The notes under the pieces are model-generated. The model worked only from the letters and a program-made list of their open reading frames with translations, had not been told where the DNA came from and did not search any database. This document shows positions 37,880 to 51,300 of a stretch of 64,000 bases of DNA, piece by piece (position 1 is the first letter of the stretch; every line of letters starts with the position of its first letter). Both the position numbers and the translations under genes were made by a program. Source of the DNA: Halicephalobus mephisto (lineage: Eukaryota > Nematoda > Chromadorea > Rhabditida > Panagrolaimidae); contig SWDT01000211.1 in the NCBI GenBank assembly GCA_009193035.1, forward strand, positions 372,001 through 436,000. The letters are read 5' to 3'.

Positions 37880-40800
37880 ATGTTGTGTTCTATTGAAAAC
37901 CAGAATGATCTTCCGTCATTGAAATACTCGGAGGATAAGAATCAGGAGTCTGATTTACAGGTGAGCTTAAGATTACTGGATAATTGTAATGTACTCTTAA
38001 CAGTGTGGAGATGACCAATATGAAGAAAATGATGATGAACGTACCTCCGCTACTCCTGAAGAAAAACGTCCAAAAAAGAAAGGAGGATTGTCGAACAAAG
38101 GTCGACAACTCTTCTGTCGGAAATGTGAAGGCCATGGGACCCAAGTATGGAAAAATTAACTTTATTACTTTTAACTTAAAATTCTCCAGGTGTCTCTGAA
38201 AGGCCACACGGCTCTTTGTCCTTATGTGAACTGTCAATGTAAATCGGTAGTTTTGTTTTCTTTCTGTACTTGATCTTTATTTAATTTCTCCAGTGTGAAA
38301 GACTAATGAGGATGCGCAAAAGTGCGTTTATCCGTCGTTATAGAACGGCTTTATCAACAACAGATCCCAATGAAGTCAACATTAAGCCAATTAGATTGTT
38401 CGAAAATACAAACCCCCGATTCGCCGTGGCTCCACCAAAAGGTTAGTTTTTATATGCTTTCTGTAATGAAATGGATTTCAGAAGAATCAAACAGCGCCCC
38501 TCATTCAGAAACCGAAGAGGCTCAACCCTTCTCTTTTAGTAATCCGGTAAATTTATCCAGCTGTTTGGAATGTCTCAACTGATTTATTTTTTCAGTCACA
38601 ATTGAATTTGAAATTTGCCAGTACAGATCAACCCTCGGACACGTTTCCATCTTCAACCAACAATAACGGTAGGTGATTTCCTCTTCCTCTTCGCAAAAAT
38701 TGAACTGCTCCAGATTACTTGTTCAGCTTTATTTATTCAGTCTTCTCGTTATTTTCGAATCAATTTGTCATTATTTGTATTTTATATTTCTTATTTTTAT
38801 TAAACACCGAGTCCAAAAATTCTAATTTTGAAATATGGATTTCAAAGTCCATTTTCTCATGGATAAATCGGGAAAGAAATGTATTTAAAAGTTTCCGCTT
38901 ATATTTTTGATCCGACCAGATAAAAGGATTAGCCATGTTTTCTTCTCACACTTGTTCCGCAGTAGTAAACTAAAACAATCGTTTTGAATTCCCCCGTGAA
39001 AACGCTCTCCGAAAAATAAAACAATTGAAAAATACAACATTCTGGAAATCTCTGTTTTGCATTTAATCTGCAATATGCGATTACATTCTGAAATTTCAAA
39101 GGAATTATGCTCGGTTTTATTCATTATAGTTCCTCGTTGAATTCACCATCACCCCTATCACTGGACATGGCTATATTTAGTGTTTTGAAGAGCAACTTTT
39201 TTGTAAACCAAATTCGTACTTTTTTCGTATTTCGAAATCTATAGGGTTTTATTTATTTTTATATCCCTATTACGGCGAGCATAGAGAGATTTGGAAATCC
39301 CAATAACAAGCAGAAAAATGCAGATTCTTAAGCCCGAGAGATGTAAGTATTAATTAGGTCTTAAATTCCCTATAGCTGTGAGACCCATGATCCGGGAATC
39401 TAACTCGTTGCAAATGTGATAATGCAGAGGATTTCCTCATCCTAACGATATCCCGTAGATAATACAAATCCTGCGAATTAGAGACCGTGGATTAAGGGTT
39501 CAAAGTTTCCTTTATTGGCTTCATTAATACAAATTTGAATTCTTCGTTTTCATATTATGACTGCAATGGCTTATTTACAGTATTGTAGTCAATTGTTTGG
39601 TTTTCTCGGAAGTCGCATATTCGCTTATTGAATACGACTTTCAACTAAATGCGTAAATGAGTTAAATAGCTACATAAATGAAAAATTCATCATTTTCAGA
39701 CAAAGCCAGCTCATCTCAGGTGCCAACTACGGTAGGTTCATTGATTGTTTTATAAAAGTAGGGAGAATCTATAGAAATCGTATAGGTTGGGTTTTGTTCT
39801 ACCTGATTAGTTCTAAAGCCGATGGGATATTTTTTATGGAATTGCAAAATTGCTCTTCATAATCCTGTCCCAACATTTTTATCCATCGGATTAATTTGGC
39901 TTACATTCGTTCAATTTAATTTTGTTGGTACAAAAAATTTATAGTGTCTTTCCTTTATGTCACAAAGATTGCTCTTTATTTCCCTTAGTTTCTTCAACGC
40001 CATTTACTCTCGGGCTTCTTGGAATCCCGCCATAAGATTTGCTTCCACGTAACGGAAATTGTTTACTTTGTATTATTCAATGATCGTCCAACCGTTATTT
40101 TAAATATTTAATCATATGAAAGTTAACGGTTTTACAAAAACAAAGAATTGCATCTATTCTAATCCGGATTTATGGAAATTCGGTCCTAACGTGAGAACTT
40201 TGACATTTATGGATGAAATTTTCCTGACGTGTGTTTAGAATTGCGCCTTATTTAAAAATTCAAAAAACTCGACCTTGAAATATTGCCGTGACTGATTTAT
40301 GTGGGATGTTCCCCACATTAGTTTATTAAATATTCATGGAGTAATTTTTGATTTGAGAAAATTTGAAATGAACCCATTGTTAAACTAGACCGGATTCCGA
40401 AAAAAAGGCCCAGAATAATACAAAGGATTGTCCATCAAGATTTATTTTGAAGGACAATAGTTTGGATTCCGGGTTGATTTCCCGTCTCTTGTTTGGACAA
40501 TAAGAGAAAACGAAACTTTACTCATTGTTTTGCAAATCCTGTCTTCCTTTCTTTCTGGACTTAAAAATGAGGACTTAGAAACCGAAAATATGTTTTCTCA
40601 CAAACACTAAGTACGATTCTGAATCCATTATAATTTTAAACAATGGTTCTCGTTGTCAGCGAGGAAAACTAATTCTTTTGTCCCTACTTGTAAATTATTC
40701 TTCCGGCGCAAATTTAAAAAATTAATTTCAATTGGAATTTGTATGAATCGTATTCGTAATTTCCAATTATTATTCTCAAATGAAGACAAATGACCAAGCA

Positions 40801-43800
40801 GAATTTTGAATGAGACATCACGCAACGGTCATCGATGAGTCGGCTGTCCGACAAGCACCACCAATTCCGTTTAAAAACACTAACTTATACGAACTATTTT
40901 ATATAAAAATTTCACAGCTTTACATAGGGATTCCATACGACAGTATTGTACAAGGATTCTATATAATTATTGTGCATGACAACATTATATGAGAGTTCTA
41001 TACAGCAGTGCCATATAGGAATTTTGCATAATATTTCAATATATTAATATTATGAATAATTTGATATGGTAATTCTACATAATAATTTTAAATAATTCCA
41101 TATAGCAATTTTATATAAGAATTACAAATCGCGGCCTGAATTCCCGCTGCGTGTTAAATAATCTTTTGGTTCCCATTTTGAAATTCTGTCATAGCTGAAC
41201 GTTATTTCTTTTCCGTTCCATTCATGAAATACTTTTTTGTTAAAATTGCCTTTGTTAGTAAAAATTGAAGTTTTCTCGTGATCGTTCGTGCTTAGGTCAG
41301 CTTTGTTTGTTGGAAAATTTTAAAAAAGAGTAAAGGCCAGAAAAGAATAGGGATTTATGAGGTAGAGAAGATTATACCTGACTGTAACGTTCATTTGTTC
41401 TTTTTAATAATATCAGATTCTGTCTAAAATTAAATTCTACGTAATTGCTGAAAACAAGGATTAAAGTGATTATCTTTTTTCATTATCAACAAATCCGGAT
41501 TTGAGCTGCTGATGAAATTCGTTGACGGATTTAATTTGTAGGACTTTATGGCTTTTGGTAATCTTCTCGAGCCTATGTGCTATTAAAACGGGAAATGTAT
41601 TTTGGGTATCTCGAGGCTTTTCCTGGTTTATCCCTCAGGTAAAGCGACTCCAGCAGTGTCGTGTGGGATTATTTTTGGATTAATCTACGATAATGATAGT
41701 ATTACTAATCTTGCATTCTTGAGAGAGCGGATTAACGAGCCTAGATGCTAGTAATGTCGACTTTGCCCCTAGGGATGGGCGGGCTTAGGGATTCCTGACC
41801 ACTCTGTCTTCGATTCTTGATTACATGGGAATATTAAAGGTCAAGGAAATTATTATTTTCATGTATATCCGTTGTGTCCTTTAGTAGTCCGTGTCTCAGA
41901 CGTCGAGAGGTGGTCACTGCCCTTCCGCTCAGATTTTTGGTCCCTGTTTCGTGAAGGGTGTTTTCTTTCGTTAATTTGTTTTTTCAAATCTTATTTCTAT
42001 GTTGATCGAATTATCAGGGGCACTCTTGGTCGTCTTTTTTTGGAAGATGAATGCGTGCTCGATTTTCTAAATTTTTCCACGGCAAATGTAGTTGCATAGA
42101 AATTCTCAATCACGACTTAGTTTCCCGAGGGAAACTGGGCAACAATGGCCGTTGATGAAAAATGAATAAGCCCCCTTTCATGGTCATTCTGTTGCTTTTT
42201 TAGAGGCTATTTTCACAACTGCTTCCATGACGATTCATAAATTCTTTTATTACCAAGGAAATGGCTAAGAACTTATAGCTTGTTTTCATCCCATTTCCAT
42301 ATTTCAACACTTTACGACACTTATTATGTATTTCTGTACAATTTTTATTTTTTATTTCCTGCTGATTCGATTTAGTTTTTTACTATATTCGAAATCTTTA
42401 AATCTAATCAGGCCTTGATAAATTGGATTTCCTAAAGCCCGACGGAGAGATCACGAGATTTACATAGGTTGATTGAGTTTTTGAATTAACTAATCTCGTT
42501 TAAATTGGACAGCTGTCTGTTTATTATTTCTTTCCGGACTTTTCCCAAGTGGGGCATCGTATTATCTTTGATTACGCAATGTTTATTTTTTCGAAGATAG
42601 TTTTCACCTGCTAGACGTTTACAATTGTTTCTAACGGCATTGCCTTCGGCAAAACCACAGTTTTCTTTTTATTATTCAGAAATGTAAATTATTACTTTCC
42701 TACTGAATATAAAGTTGAGAATCTTTTAAAGTTATATGGATAATCCAATTTACGGTTGCTTGTTTTTGCATGTTTCGTGAGAATTCATTTAAATTTGAAC
42801 GAGTTGGAATTGTATTTCGTTATTCAAAGCTATGAGAAAAACGAATACAAAACAATACTAACAAAGTGGATCATTAATTGTCCTTACCATTGTTCGGCCC
42901 TATTGGCATTCATTCCCCCTTACAAATAATTAATGCCGTGCTTTCGTCACATCCTGAAAAATTTAGATCTATCTCATTGAAAGTGATTATTATCTCTTGG
43001 CTTTGCTTGATATATTTTACGTTAAAAGAAGATGTTTTCATGTCCTCAGGGACCAGGAATTCTCGACGAACTGCAATCTTTTTCTCCATACAACTCTAAT
43101 TGAATCGTGTTTCAAAAAGAATTGCGTTCCACGAGCTTTTAGTCGTTAATCTAATTTTGGAAATTTGCTTCATTCAATTCAATTTTCAAATTTTTGTCGA
43201 TTACAATTCTGTTTTCAGCAATTTCTTTTTTAACTTTTGAAAAAATCTTTAAAATGAAATCATTCGTCTAAAATTAACTTCTTTATATTTTATCATAGCA
43301 TGTATAATCCTGAATTTTTTAAAACTATCTTTTGTGAATGGCTTTGTTTAAAATTAAGAATTGAGTAAACAAAATACATCTTGTCCTATTCAATTCCGGG
43401 TAGAATTTTGAATTACAAATAGGATCAGGTACTGTCAAATTAAATTAAATAGTCAATCTTTAAATTTCATCTATATTAGGGAAATCAGGAAATTCTGCGA
43501 ATAAATTTATCTCCAAATTGTTTTTGTTATATTAAACTTTATTTTCGTTTATCGGATGTTTGTAACGATTGGCTTTTGTTATTTCCGGATTTCCATGAAA
43601 GCTCTTGTGAAAATACAAACTTATCGGCTTTTCCCGTACTGTGTTTAGAATTAACAATTTATTGAGATCCGGAAGCCAGGTGCTTTTGTTCATCTGCTTC
43701 AAGTTCTGAGAACAGAAGTCATATTGGTGCCAAATTTATTTGGTACTATAAATGGCTTGGGTAACAGCTGAGATCTAATTTGAATTTAGCAAGGTGCCTA

Positions 43801-46540
43801 AGGGCGCCAGTATTCGTGACACCTGCATGTTGTCTGACCAATTACCACATTGGATTTCACCCGAATTTTAATTCTATTTTTGCTTATGCAATTTGTGGCT
43901 CTAGTCGTCCAAGTGCCATATCTGATGAAAACATAGTCGTTTATTGTAATAATAGTTGTTTCTTCATAGAACTCTTTCGCATCAAGGAATTTTTTTGATA
44001 AACAAAAGTGTAATACTGGATGCTTTTTGCAACGCCTCTTTCCTTGACCTGAGCTCCCCAAGACACGCAAGACCAGTTTTTTTTCAACTTTATCCCCAAT
44101 TGGTCCTTGTTATGCATTGAATTTTTATGTTTTCATGCATTTATTGTATGTTCCCTTTCCCCATAAATAAAGCACCAATTTCGCAGTGCGTGAGTGCCTA
44201 GTCTTGACTGCCGAACCGTCGATGAATTATTCAGGCCATTTCGTGAGCAATAAAGTCGTTTACCTCCCAGATGAGTGAGGAAAAAATTCTTTGCATGACG
44301 GCAATTTTAATTTAACTTCCGCGCTTTTTTTGTAAATTTTATCTCTGATCAGACTAATGTAACCTTTAGCATGTATTACAGTAATTTCATACTTTGAATT
44401 CTTATTGATTCCTTCACATGCCTTGGAACAATTTTATCATTTGGATTAATGTAATCCTTACCATGTTTTCTTGTAACTTCACAGTTTAGGTTTTCATTCT
44501 TTAAGATGTAGCAATTTTATGGTTTCGATTTTTATTTCCCACAAATCTTTGGGATTAATGTCTTGATGGGCTCAATTTTGGCTTGACATTTATCAGGATC
44601 AGGGCTTCCATTTATCCCTTTGAATATGCATGTTTTTCAGTGCATCAGTCCGCGTCGTGATCTTGCCGTCGGACGTGTTCCTTTCCCTGTTAAAAGTGGA
44701 ATGGCACCCACTGTCGGTTCCACGGTTGGACCTGTAATGAATGCAAATGGTGTTGTTCCAGGACCCCAGAATCTACTAAATCAGTTTTCAAATAACATGA
44801 TTTCCGAACTTCCTGCAAATTCAGCGTGAGTTCATTATTATAAATACCCGCCCTAAAATTATCGAAAACAAAAATATTTTTAATTACAAGTCCGTTCATT
44901 AACCAGAATGCCCTACAATCAGACACATGGTAATTTTGAAAATGCTAGTATTTTTGGAAATAATAATTCATGTTTAATTTGAAACAAGACTATACGGACA
45001 TTTTAATTTTTCGAAAAATTGATTATAATTTTTTCTTAGAATCAAAATAATCCTACTTTTTCTTGATAAATAATATAGTACCTTCCTATTTAATAAGCAA
45101 GTCTGAAAATGACTGTTTTCAGGCAGAGGGAAATTCTGAATTCAATGTTGCAAGCCCAGAACTTTAACTCTTCGACTCTTGATGCTCAACAATTGGCTCA
45201 CATTCATGCCCTTCAACAACAGAGTTTTTATGCCCAACAACAAGCTACATTGGCTTCTCAGAACAGGATAAATCAGAATGGCGCCATTTCTCCTCCGAAG
45301 GTGCAGCCACCCATGTCGATTCAGAATCAGATCGGTCTCCGTCAGAAACGTCCTAGTCAAGCAGAAACTTTCCCAGTCAATGCAAGTTTGAATCATTTGT
45401 AAAAGTTCTCATTTGTTATTCTTCAGCATGAACCGATGAATAAGAGAGCTGTTGGTAGTAGCTTCCCCCAAGGCGGGAATTTTCCACTTCAACAACTCTC
45501 ATCAATGACCAATTCACAGCAAATGGCGATACTTCAGCAGATGCAGCAGCAAAATCTGCCTACTTCTGGTTCGTAGAACAATCAATAGTTTTAAGGAAGT
45601 ATGACGGAATCGTTTTTCAGCTTCAATGCAGATGCCAGCAGTTGGTCCTCGACCGCCGCAAACACGACTTCCTTTTCCGGCTCAGGGATTTCCTTCTTTT
45701 AACCCTACGGGTGCTGTTCTTTCTCAAGGCGATGAAGGACTTCAGAATTACATCAGAAACATGCAGATGTCTGGGATGATTCCTCAGAGACCACAAGCAG
45801 ATCTGTCCCAACTTATGGCTATGATGGCAGCCGGTAATCAGCCCAGAACGAGTATGAGCTTTGATGACTTGAAACGGAAAGAGATTCTACCACAAATACC
45901 AGGTTTGGATCAGAATTCTCTCGCTCAACAGTTGGCCTTGAGATCAGCAGAAGAAATACGATTGATACAACTTAGAAACAGTCCTCAACAGATGGCTTTT
46001 GCTGCAATGGCTCAACAGAATGATCAACGAAGGAGATCTCTGCCTTTGGTTCAACCAAATCCTTTAGGATTACCTCTTCTGAATCCACAATTCCAGACTC
46101 AATCTTCTCTCTTGACCACCACAGCTTCCGAAAACACATCCCAGGCATCAGGAACTCAAGTTTCTTCTCCTGTGAAAGAGATTCAGTCCACACCTTCTGT
46201 AAGTAGTGCCAGTCCGAATCAGACTTCTAACGGCAACAAAAATGGAATCGAAAGTCATTCACCAAGTCACTTGGGTCCAGATGAAATGCGTTATCAGATG
46301 TTCCTTCATTCTATTAATTTATTTAACAAGAAAGTCATTGAGGAGAATGACGGAGCTATCCTCAGTGAACGACTTGAGATCCCCCCTCCAGTTGTAGAAG
46401 CCGCTCGATATACCCATTTGGCCAAAATCCAAGTCCCGAATCCTTCAGTGTCCCTTGATGAAATCCAGCCAGGATGGCGTGGAAAGCTTGAAGGCTCTTC
46501 CAAAATTGCTCAAACGGAGATCCCAAGCACAACAACTTAA
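37880..46540 (+). CDS. DM-domain (doublesex/MAB-3 family) transcription factor with Gln-rich C-terminus
   Basis: Eleven exons: 37880-37960, 38004-38144, 38190-38246, 38294-38441, 38482-38546, 38596-38668, 39700-39731, 44641-44825, 45123-45375, 45427-45568, 45621-46540, about 698 aa. The DM zinc module (about 62-105) is unmistakable: FCRKCEGHGTQ, VSLKGHTALCPYVNCQC, KSCERLMRMRKSAF, with the two CCHC/HCCC metal sets split by two introns. DM proteins bind DNA in the minor groove and control sexual and neural differentiation. The rest is low-complexity, rich in Gln, Asn and Pro. The final exon ends in a more ordered region (about 605-680, YQMFLHSINLFNKKV...PPVVEAARYTHL). Joining the DM part to the Gln-rich part needs a 4.9-kb phase-0 intron, so two genes are possible. 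The donor after 45375 (GTCAAT) is weak. An AATAAA is at 46876. Confidence 0.7.
39732..44640 (+). other. 4.9-kb intron (or intergenic gap) within the DM-domain gene
   Basis: AT-rich. It holds a degenerate tandem repeat at 40.88-41.13 kb. Several short open frames have no family resemblance. If the DM and Gln-rich parts are separate genes, a promoter and first exon should lie in its right half. In that case an in-frame ATG at 44620 would be a candidate start. Confidence 0.4.
40880..41130. repeat. Degenerate AT-rich tandem repeat
   Basis: Variants of a roughly 30-40 bp unit containing CATATAGGAATT/CTATATAATTATT/TATATAAGAATTAC recur about six times, for example GGATTCCATACGACAGTATT, AGTTCTATACAGCAGTGCC and ATTCCATATAGCAATTTT. 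Decayed minisatellite within the intron. Boundaries are approximate. Confidence 0.45.
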
Positions 46541-46906
46541 GAAATTCAATTCTTAGTTTTTATTCAATTAGCCCTAATCTATTTAGGTAATTCCCAACAT
46601 TGTTGTTCTTTGTTGTTGAGTGTGGTCTTTATGCATCGGAGCTTTTCGACTGGGGATCTCGTTTAACTCGCAAAGATCTCAAGTAAGCTGTCTTTGAGCG
46701 ACGAACAGGATTACCAAGCCAAAGAGTAATCGCTACAAAGTATTTATTATTGCCAACAATTGGAATGACAGTGTTTACTTTATATTTGTTAATATAATTG
46801 TTTTCATATCGTCACGCATTCCTGATCGTTGTTTTCCTATCCCGTGCAAGATTTTACTGATTAATAACAAGTCAAAATAAAAAGTATGATTTATCAACTT
46901 GGAAAA
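46541..46906. other. 3' ends of two convergent genes
   Basis: Tail-to-tail spacer between the Gln-rich gene (plus) and thymidine kinase (minus). It carries AATAAA for the plus gene at 46876, close to the opposing stop, and TTTATT at 46743, a possible minus-strand signal, so the 3' UTRs may overlap. Confidence 0.4.
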
Positions 46907-47734
46907 TTAGGCCAGCATTCTAGCCCGCTTACTGATAGGTTCATAGTTCTCAATTCCACTGAGAGAAATTCGAGACTCAGCTTTGGTAGGAGTATATCCA
47001 TTTGACTCGACCATATGGGGGAATCTTGTCTTGTTGAGATCTCGATAACAATCTCGACAAACAGCCATATAAGTCTCTTCTCCTCCTATCACTTCGATTT
47101 GACTCGTTTCAGTCTTTCTATGAGTAAATGGAGCGGCTTGCCCACAACGTTTACACACAGCTGTTAATTTGTAGGCATTCTCAGCGAAAGCAAGAAGTTT
47201 AGCGATACAGGGAAAAGGCTAAAAATTAAATTTTACCATAATTGGTAAAACGTAAGAATCACAAACTTCACGTCGAAAATCACCATCAAGTCCAGCAATG
47301 AAAACAATCTTTCCTAAATTTGCCAATTGTTCAGCACATTCCACGATGTCTGTGAACTTAAAAAAATCAATAATCAAAGTAGATGTTATTAAAACTTACA
47401 AACTGCCCCTCGTCGATTCCAACGACATCGGCTTCTTCTAGTTGAGAGAAGATTTGCTTGATCTCCTTCGTTGCAATGGCTTCCATCTTCTTACAATCAT
47501 GGGTAGAAGCCATGTTTTCGTCATATCGAATGTCTGCAGCATATTTGACAATAATTACCTTTTTTCCGGCAAGTTTTTGCCTAGTGCAAAGACGGAACAT
47601 TTCCGTTCTGAAAGTAATTTCGATAAATACGGAAATACGTGAATATTAAAATTTTACGTTTTCCCACTGAACATTGGCCCCAAGATGAGATGAATACATC
47701 CGTTTTGCTTACAGGAACATCGGCTTTCCTCCAT
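46907..47734 (-). CDS. TK1: Thymidine kinase, TK1 type (228 aa)
   Basis: Exons 47734-47658, 47607-47400, 47356-47267, 47218-46907, phases consistent. The Walker A loop LGPMFSGKTTE is near residue 20, the DEGQF catalytic/metal motif at about 93, and GLDGDFRREPF in the lid/lasso region. The structural zinc site is formed by CKRCG and CRDCY. The enzyme phosphorylates thymidine (and deoxyuridine) with ATP in the salvage pathway and is usually tetrameric and cytosolic. The N-terminus has extra Cys residues (CSCKQNGC) before the P-loop. The C-terminal tail ends SKRARMLA and lacks the KEN box that targets vertebrate TK1 for mitotic degradation. The gene sits between the Gln-rich DM gene (tail to tail) and sidekick (same strand). 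Confidence 0.95.
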
Positions 47735-48362
47735 TTTATAGTAAGGTCTAATATTATCCTTAAACGGGGAAATCGGAGGCATTATTCAGAACAAGGAAAA
47801 TGCAACAGATCTGGCGGGAAAAGTAGGAAAACACGCTGAATGATTTTGGCCATGTGGGAAAAATGACCACTCTAATGGTCAAGATGGCCATATGACAAAT
47901 CACGCTTTTCTTATCTTAACTTTTTATTCTTGAAGATTAGACGGTTATAAAATCGATTAAGATTAGACGATTTCTGATATGAACATATTTTGGAAGAAAA
48001 CGAGATGTCAAAATTAAATGAGGCCGTCTGTCCGAATTTGATTTTGATCAAGATTTCCGATATAGATGAAAAAAATCAAGAATGCAGAAAACAAGGCGTG
48101 GTTTCAAAACTGAAAAACGACTTTTGCGGGTTTTCAAAAAATTTTGAAAAACAAAGTGGATTTCGAAATTGATCCACGCAACCTTAAGCTCAAAGTACAT
48201 AGAAGTTCGTGTTTTCCCAAAAGGACATTGAAGCAGAGATCATTTATTTTCCATAAATACAAATTCTATCGAAATAAAGTTTGTCGATTCCAAAAAACAC
48301 TACAAAATAATTTGTGACGGAAAATGCTGAAGTGATTGAAAAGTCATTTCTTCGTCTTCGGA
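47735..48362. other. Intergenic
   Basis: Upstream of thymidine kinase and downstream of sidekick. TTTATT at 48243 is a likely polyadenylation signal for sidekick on the minus strand. No gene seen. Confidence 0.4.
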
Positions 48363-51300
48363 TTAAACGAAGGATGAAAACCCGTTTACAGGAGTTGCGC
48401 CAGGAGTATGGGATCCAGAGGAAGTACGGTCGGCACCGGCATGAGGAAACAGAGCCCGAAGTGAAATACCTCCAGACATTCCAGTTATTTGGCTTCCTGA
48501 TCCTTCTGAAATTAATCTTTGAATATTAATTTTTACAAAACTCCGGACCTGAAATCGAAGTATCCTGGGACTCGGAGGCTCGTGGAAGTCTGTTTATTGG
48601 AGGAAGGGGAGGTGGAGGGAGTGGAGATCTCATTTGCTGTTCCATTTGCTCTTTCGTTCTCCGCCAAGTCGCTCGATAAATATCTTCGTTGTCATTGGAC
48701 ACTTGATAATGCTTGGCAAAATTGTCTGTACTTGTATTTCCGTCATCTTGGGACTTTTGTACTGCATGAGAATACGGGGGATCTTGTTCCGAATAAGGGA
48801 TATCATCAACCAAGTGAGCACTATTGTAATCAGATAGACGATAAATCGGGCTTTTCTGAGGATTCTCCACTAAGGTGCTTCTGCTGGAATAAGCAGGTCT
48901 GCTGACATGGGAATACGGTACATAATTACTGTTTCTGTTGGAAGGTGGAGGAGGTAGATTATCAGTTGCTAGAGCTCGATAAACACTATTTGCTCTGGAG
49001 CCAACGACGTCGACCCCACTGGCAATGGACCCATAGCCGGTTCCGTTGCTGAGAGGGTCTCGAAGCTGGTCATTCGAAATCCACGAGGTGTGGGTGTCCG
49101 GTCTTGGGGGCATATCATTTGCTCTGAAAATATTTACACTAAAAGTGGACTTGATGCAGAAAACACTACCTTCTCACTTGTTTGTTTTTCGATTGTCGGA
49201 GTTCATAAGAAACAATTCCACCATCAGCCAACTGTAGAGAATCGAAGGACTCCCGTTTCTCATGTTTGTATCGACGACTTCCACTAGTAATACACAACAT
49301 CGTGATGAAAATAATGACAACGATGAAGATAACAACACCGACAGCGATAATAAACCACCATTTGGTGTAGAATGGGTCATCAGGAATGGATTCCGGAACC
49401 ACGAGTTCAGATGATTCTGGACTCGGAATCCCAATTCCAAGCTGATTCCTGGCAAATACTCTGAATACGTAGATACTAGCAGGTTCGAGTTGACGATAGC
49501 TGATTCGGTACTCCGTGTCCGTCCCGAGAATGTTGGAGATCGTTATCCATTCCCCGATGACGTGCTGAGGTCGGTAATCAGTCAAATCCTGTCTCTTCAC
49601 TCGTCTCTTCAGCATGTCGGTCTCGTAGCGAATTGTTGGAGACACCGTCTTCCTCGAAGTTCCTATTCGTTTTGCTTGAATTAAGTGTCCTACGATCTGA
49701 GAAGTCCCAGGCACTCCGTCCTTCCAATATAGAACAAACGAACTCGGTTCTGGGGTAAAAGTAGGCTTCGATGGGGAATCTGGAGCACCGATGTTGTAGC
49801 CGATGGTGACGTTATCCGTGACTTCTGCTCCCTTTCCTGCAGCATTCTCAGCTTGGACAGTGAAGAAATAAGTTGCGTTTTCTTCTAACCTTGTAGCCAG
49901 GAAATAATTGAGCGAAGTTTTCTGATTTACGGTATTCTCGTACCCTGCGGACAATTTATAAGTCCTGTATCGAACTACATAATTCACGATCCTTCCATTA
50001 GGTTGCTGCGGAGGAGTCCAACTGACATTGACAGAGTCCAGGAGAATGTCTTGGAACCTCAGTTGTCCTACTGGCCCAGGCAAGTCTTCAAGAGTCCTCA
50101 TCCTAACGACTGCAGATTGACCTTCCCCGGCTCGGTTGTACCCAGAGACAGATATCTGGTACTCTGTGTACTTCCTGAGATCAGTCAGGATCATTTCATT
50201 CTTCTCAGAAATAACAACTTCTTCGGTAGAATCTCCTCCGTTGGCTTCGTTTTCAATCTCTGGAGAAAGAGTAGAGAGAATTGGAGCGTAACGGATCTTA
50301 TATCCCGATATGACGTCATCTTCTGAAGTCCTCCATGCGTCCCAACGAACTCTGACAGAAGTCGATGATAGAGGCTCTGCTAATAAATTCGTGATGGTTT
50401 GCTTTGGAATGGAATATCCGACGTAGACAAATACCGGTCTCGAAGGGATACTATTGCCGTAGGCGTTGAATGACTGAACTTGAACAACGTAGTGATGGAA
50501 ACTGGCCAGTTTACTGACAATGTGTTGGATTTTGTCGTGTTCTGGGAGATCTTCAGACTGTGGAATTTCTTCGGTTTTGAATGAATCATTGGATGGATAA
50601 ACTCGGTACAGAATACGGTATCCAACACGATCGGAATTCCAGAAACTTCTGTCTGGAGGAGTGAATTGAAGCAAAATCGAAGAGGATTCATAAGGACTGG
50701 CTTGTAGTTGATCAGGAGCCTTGGAAGGAGCACTCTCCATCGTCTTGATCCATTCTGACTCTAGAGACCAGACACTGTCAGCCGAATCTCCGGAGAACTT
50801 GATACGGAATCTGTAGGCAGTGTTGGGGCTAAGATTGGGAATATGAAGTTCAGTCTTCTTGCCGGAGATGGAATTAGGATAACTGATCCATTCATCGTGG
50901 TTGTGTTTCTGATACTGTAAGGTAATCATTCTGACAACAGGATCATTGGCAGTCAATTCTCGTTCATCGAATCGTCTCATTGGCCACTGCACCCAGATAT
51001 CTGTTGCCGTAGGAGGTTTCAGAGAATGCTTCTGAGGAGTTGGAGGAACTGGCGGAGGAACCACTCGATCTGCAGTGAAGACAGTAACAACCTCCTCAGG
51101 ACCCCACCCAACGTGTGTTTCTGCTTTAACCCCGAACAAGTAAGTCGTGTTGGGAGTCAGTTGAGTCGCAGAAAAGCTGAACATACTATAAGGTAACTTC
51201 ACAGCTGTTGCATTCGCTTCTTGGCCGAATCTCCAGTGCCTGACTTCATAAGCATTCAGTCTCCCGTTAGGATTCAAAGGAGGTAGCCACTTGAGTCTGA

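Noticed and set aside
43780..44070. Overlapping open frames on both strands in the large DM-gene intron
   Set aside because: Short, without splice partners in phase or recognisable motifs.
48541..48549. Sidekick coding end at the TAA after GPEFCKN
   Set aside because: The spliced alternative yields the conserved GFSSFV end in the correct phase, which is much stronger evidence.
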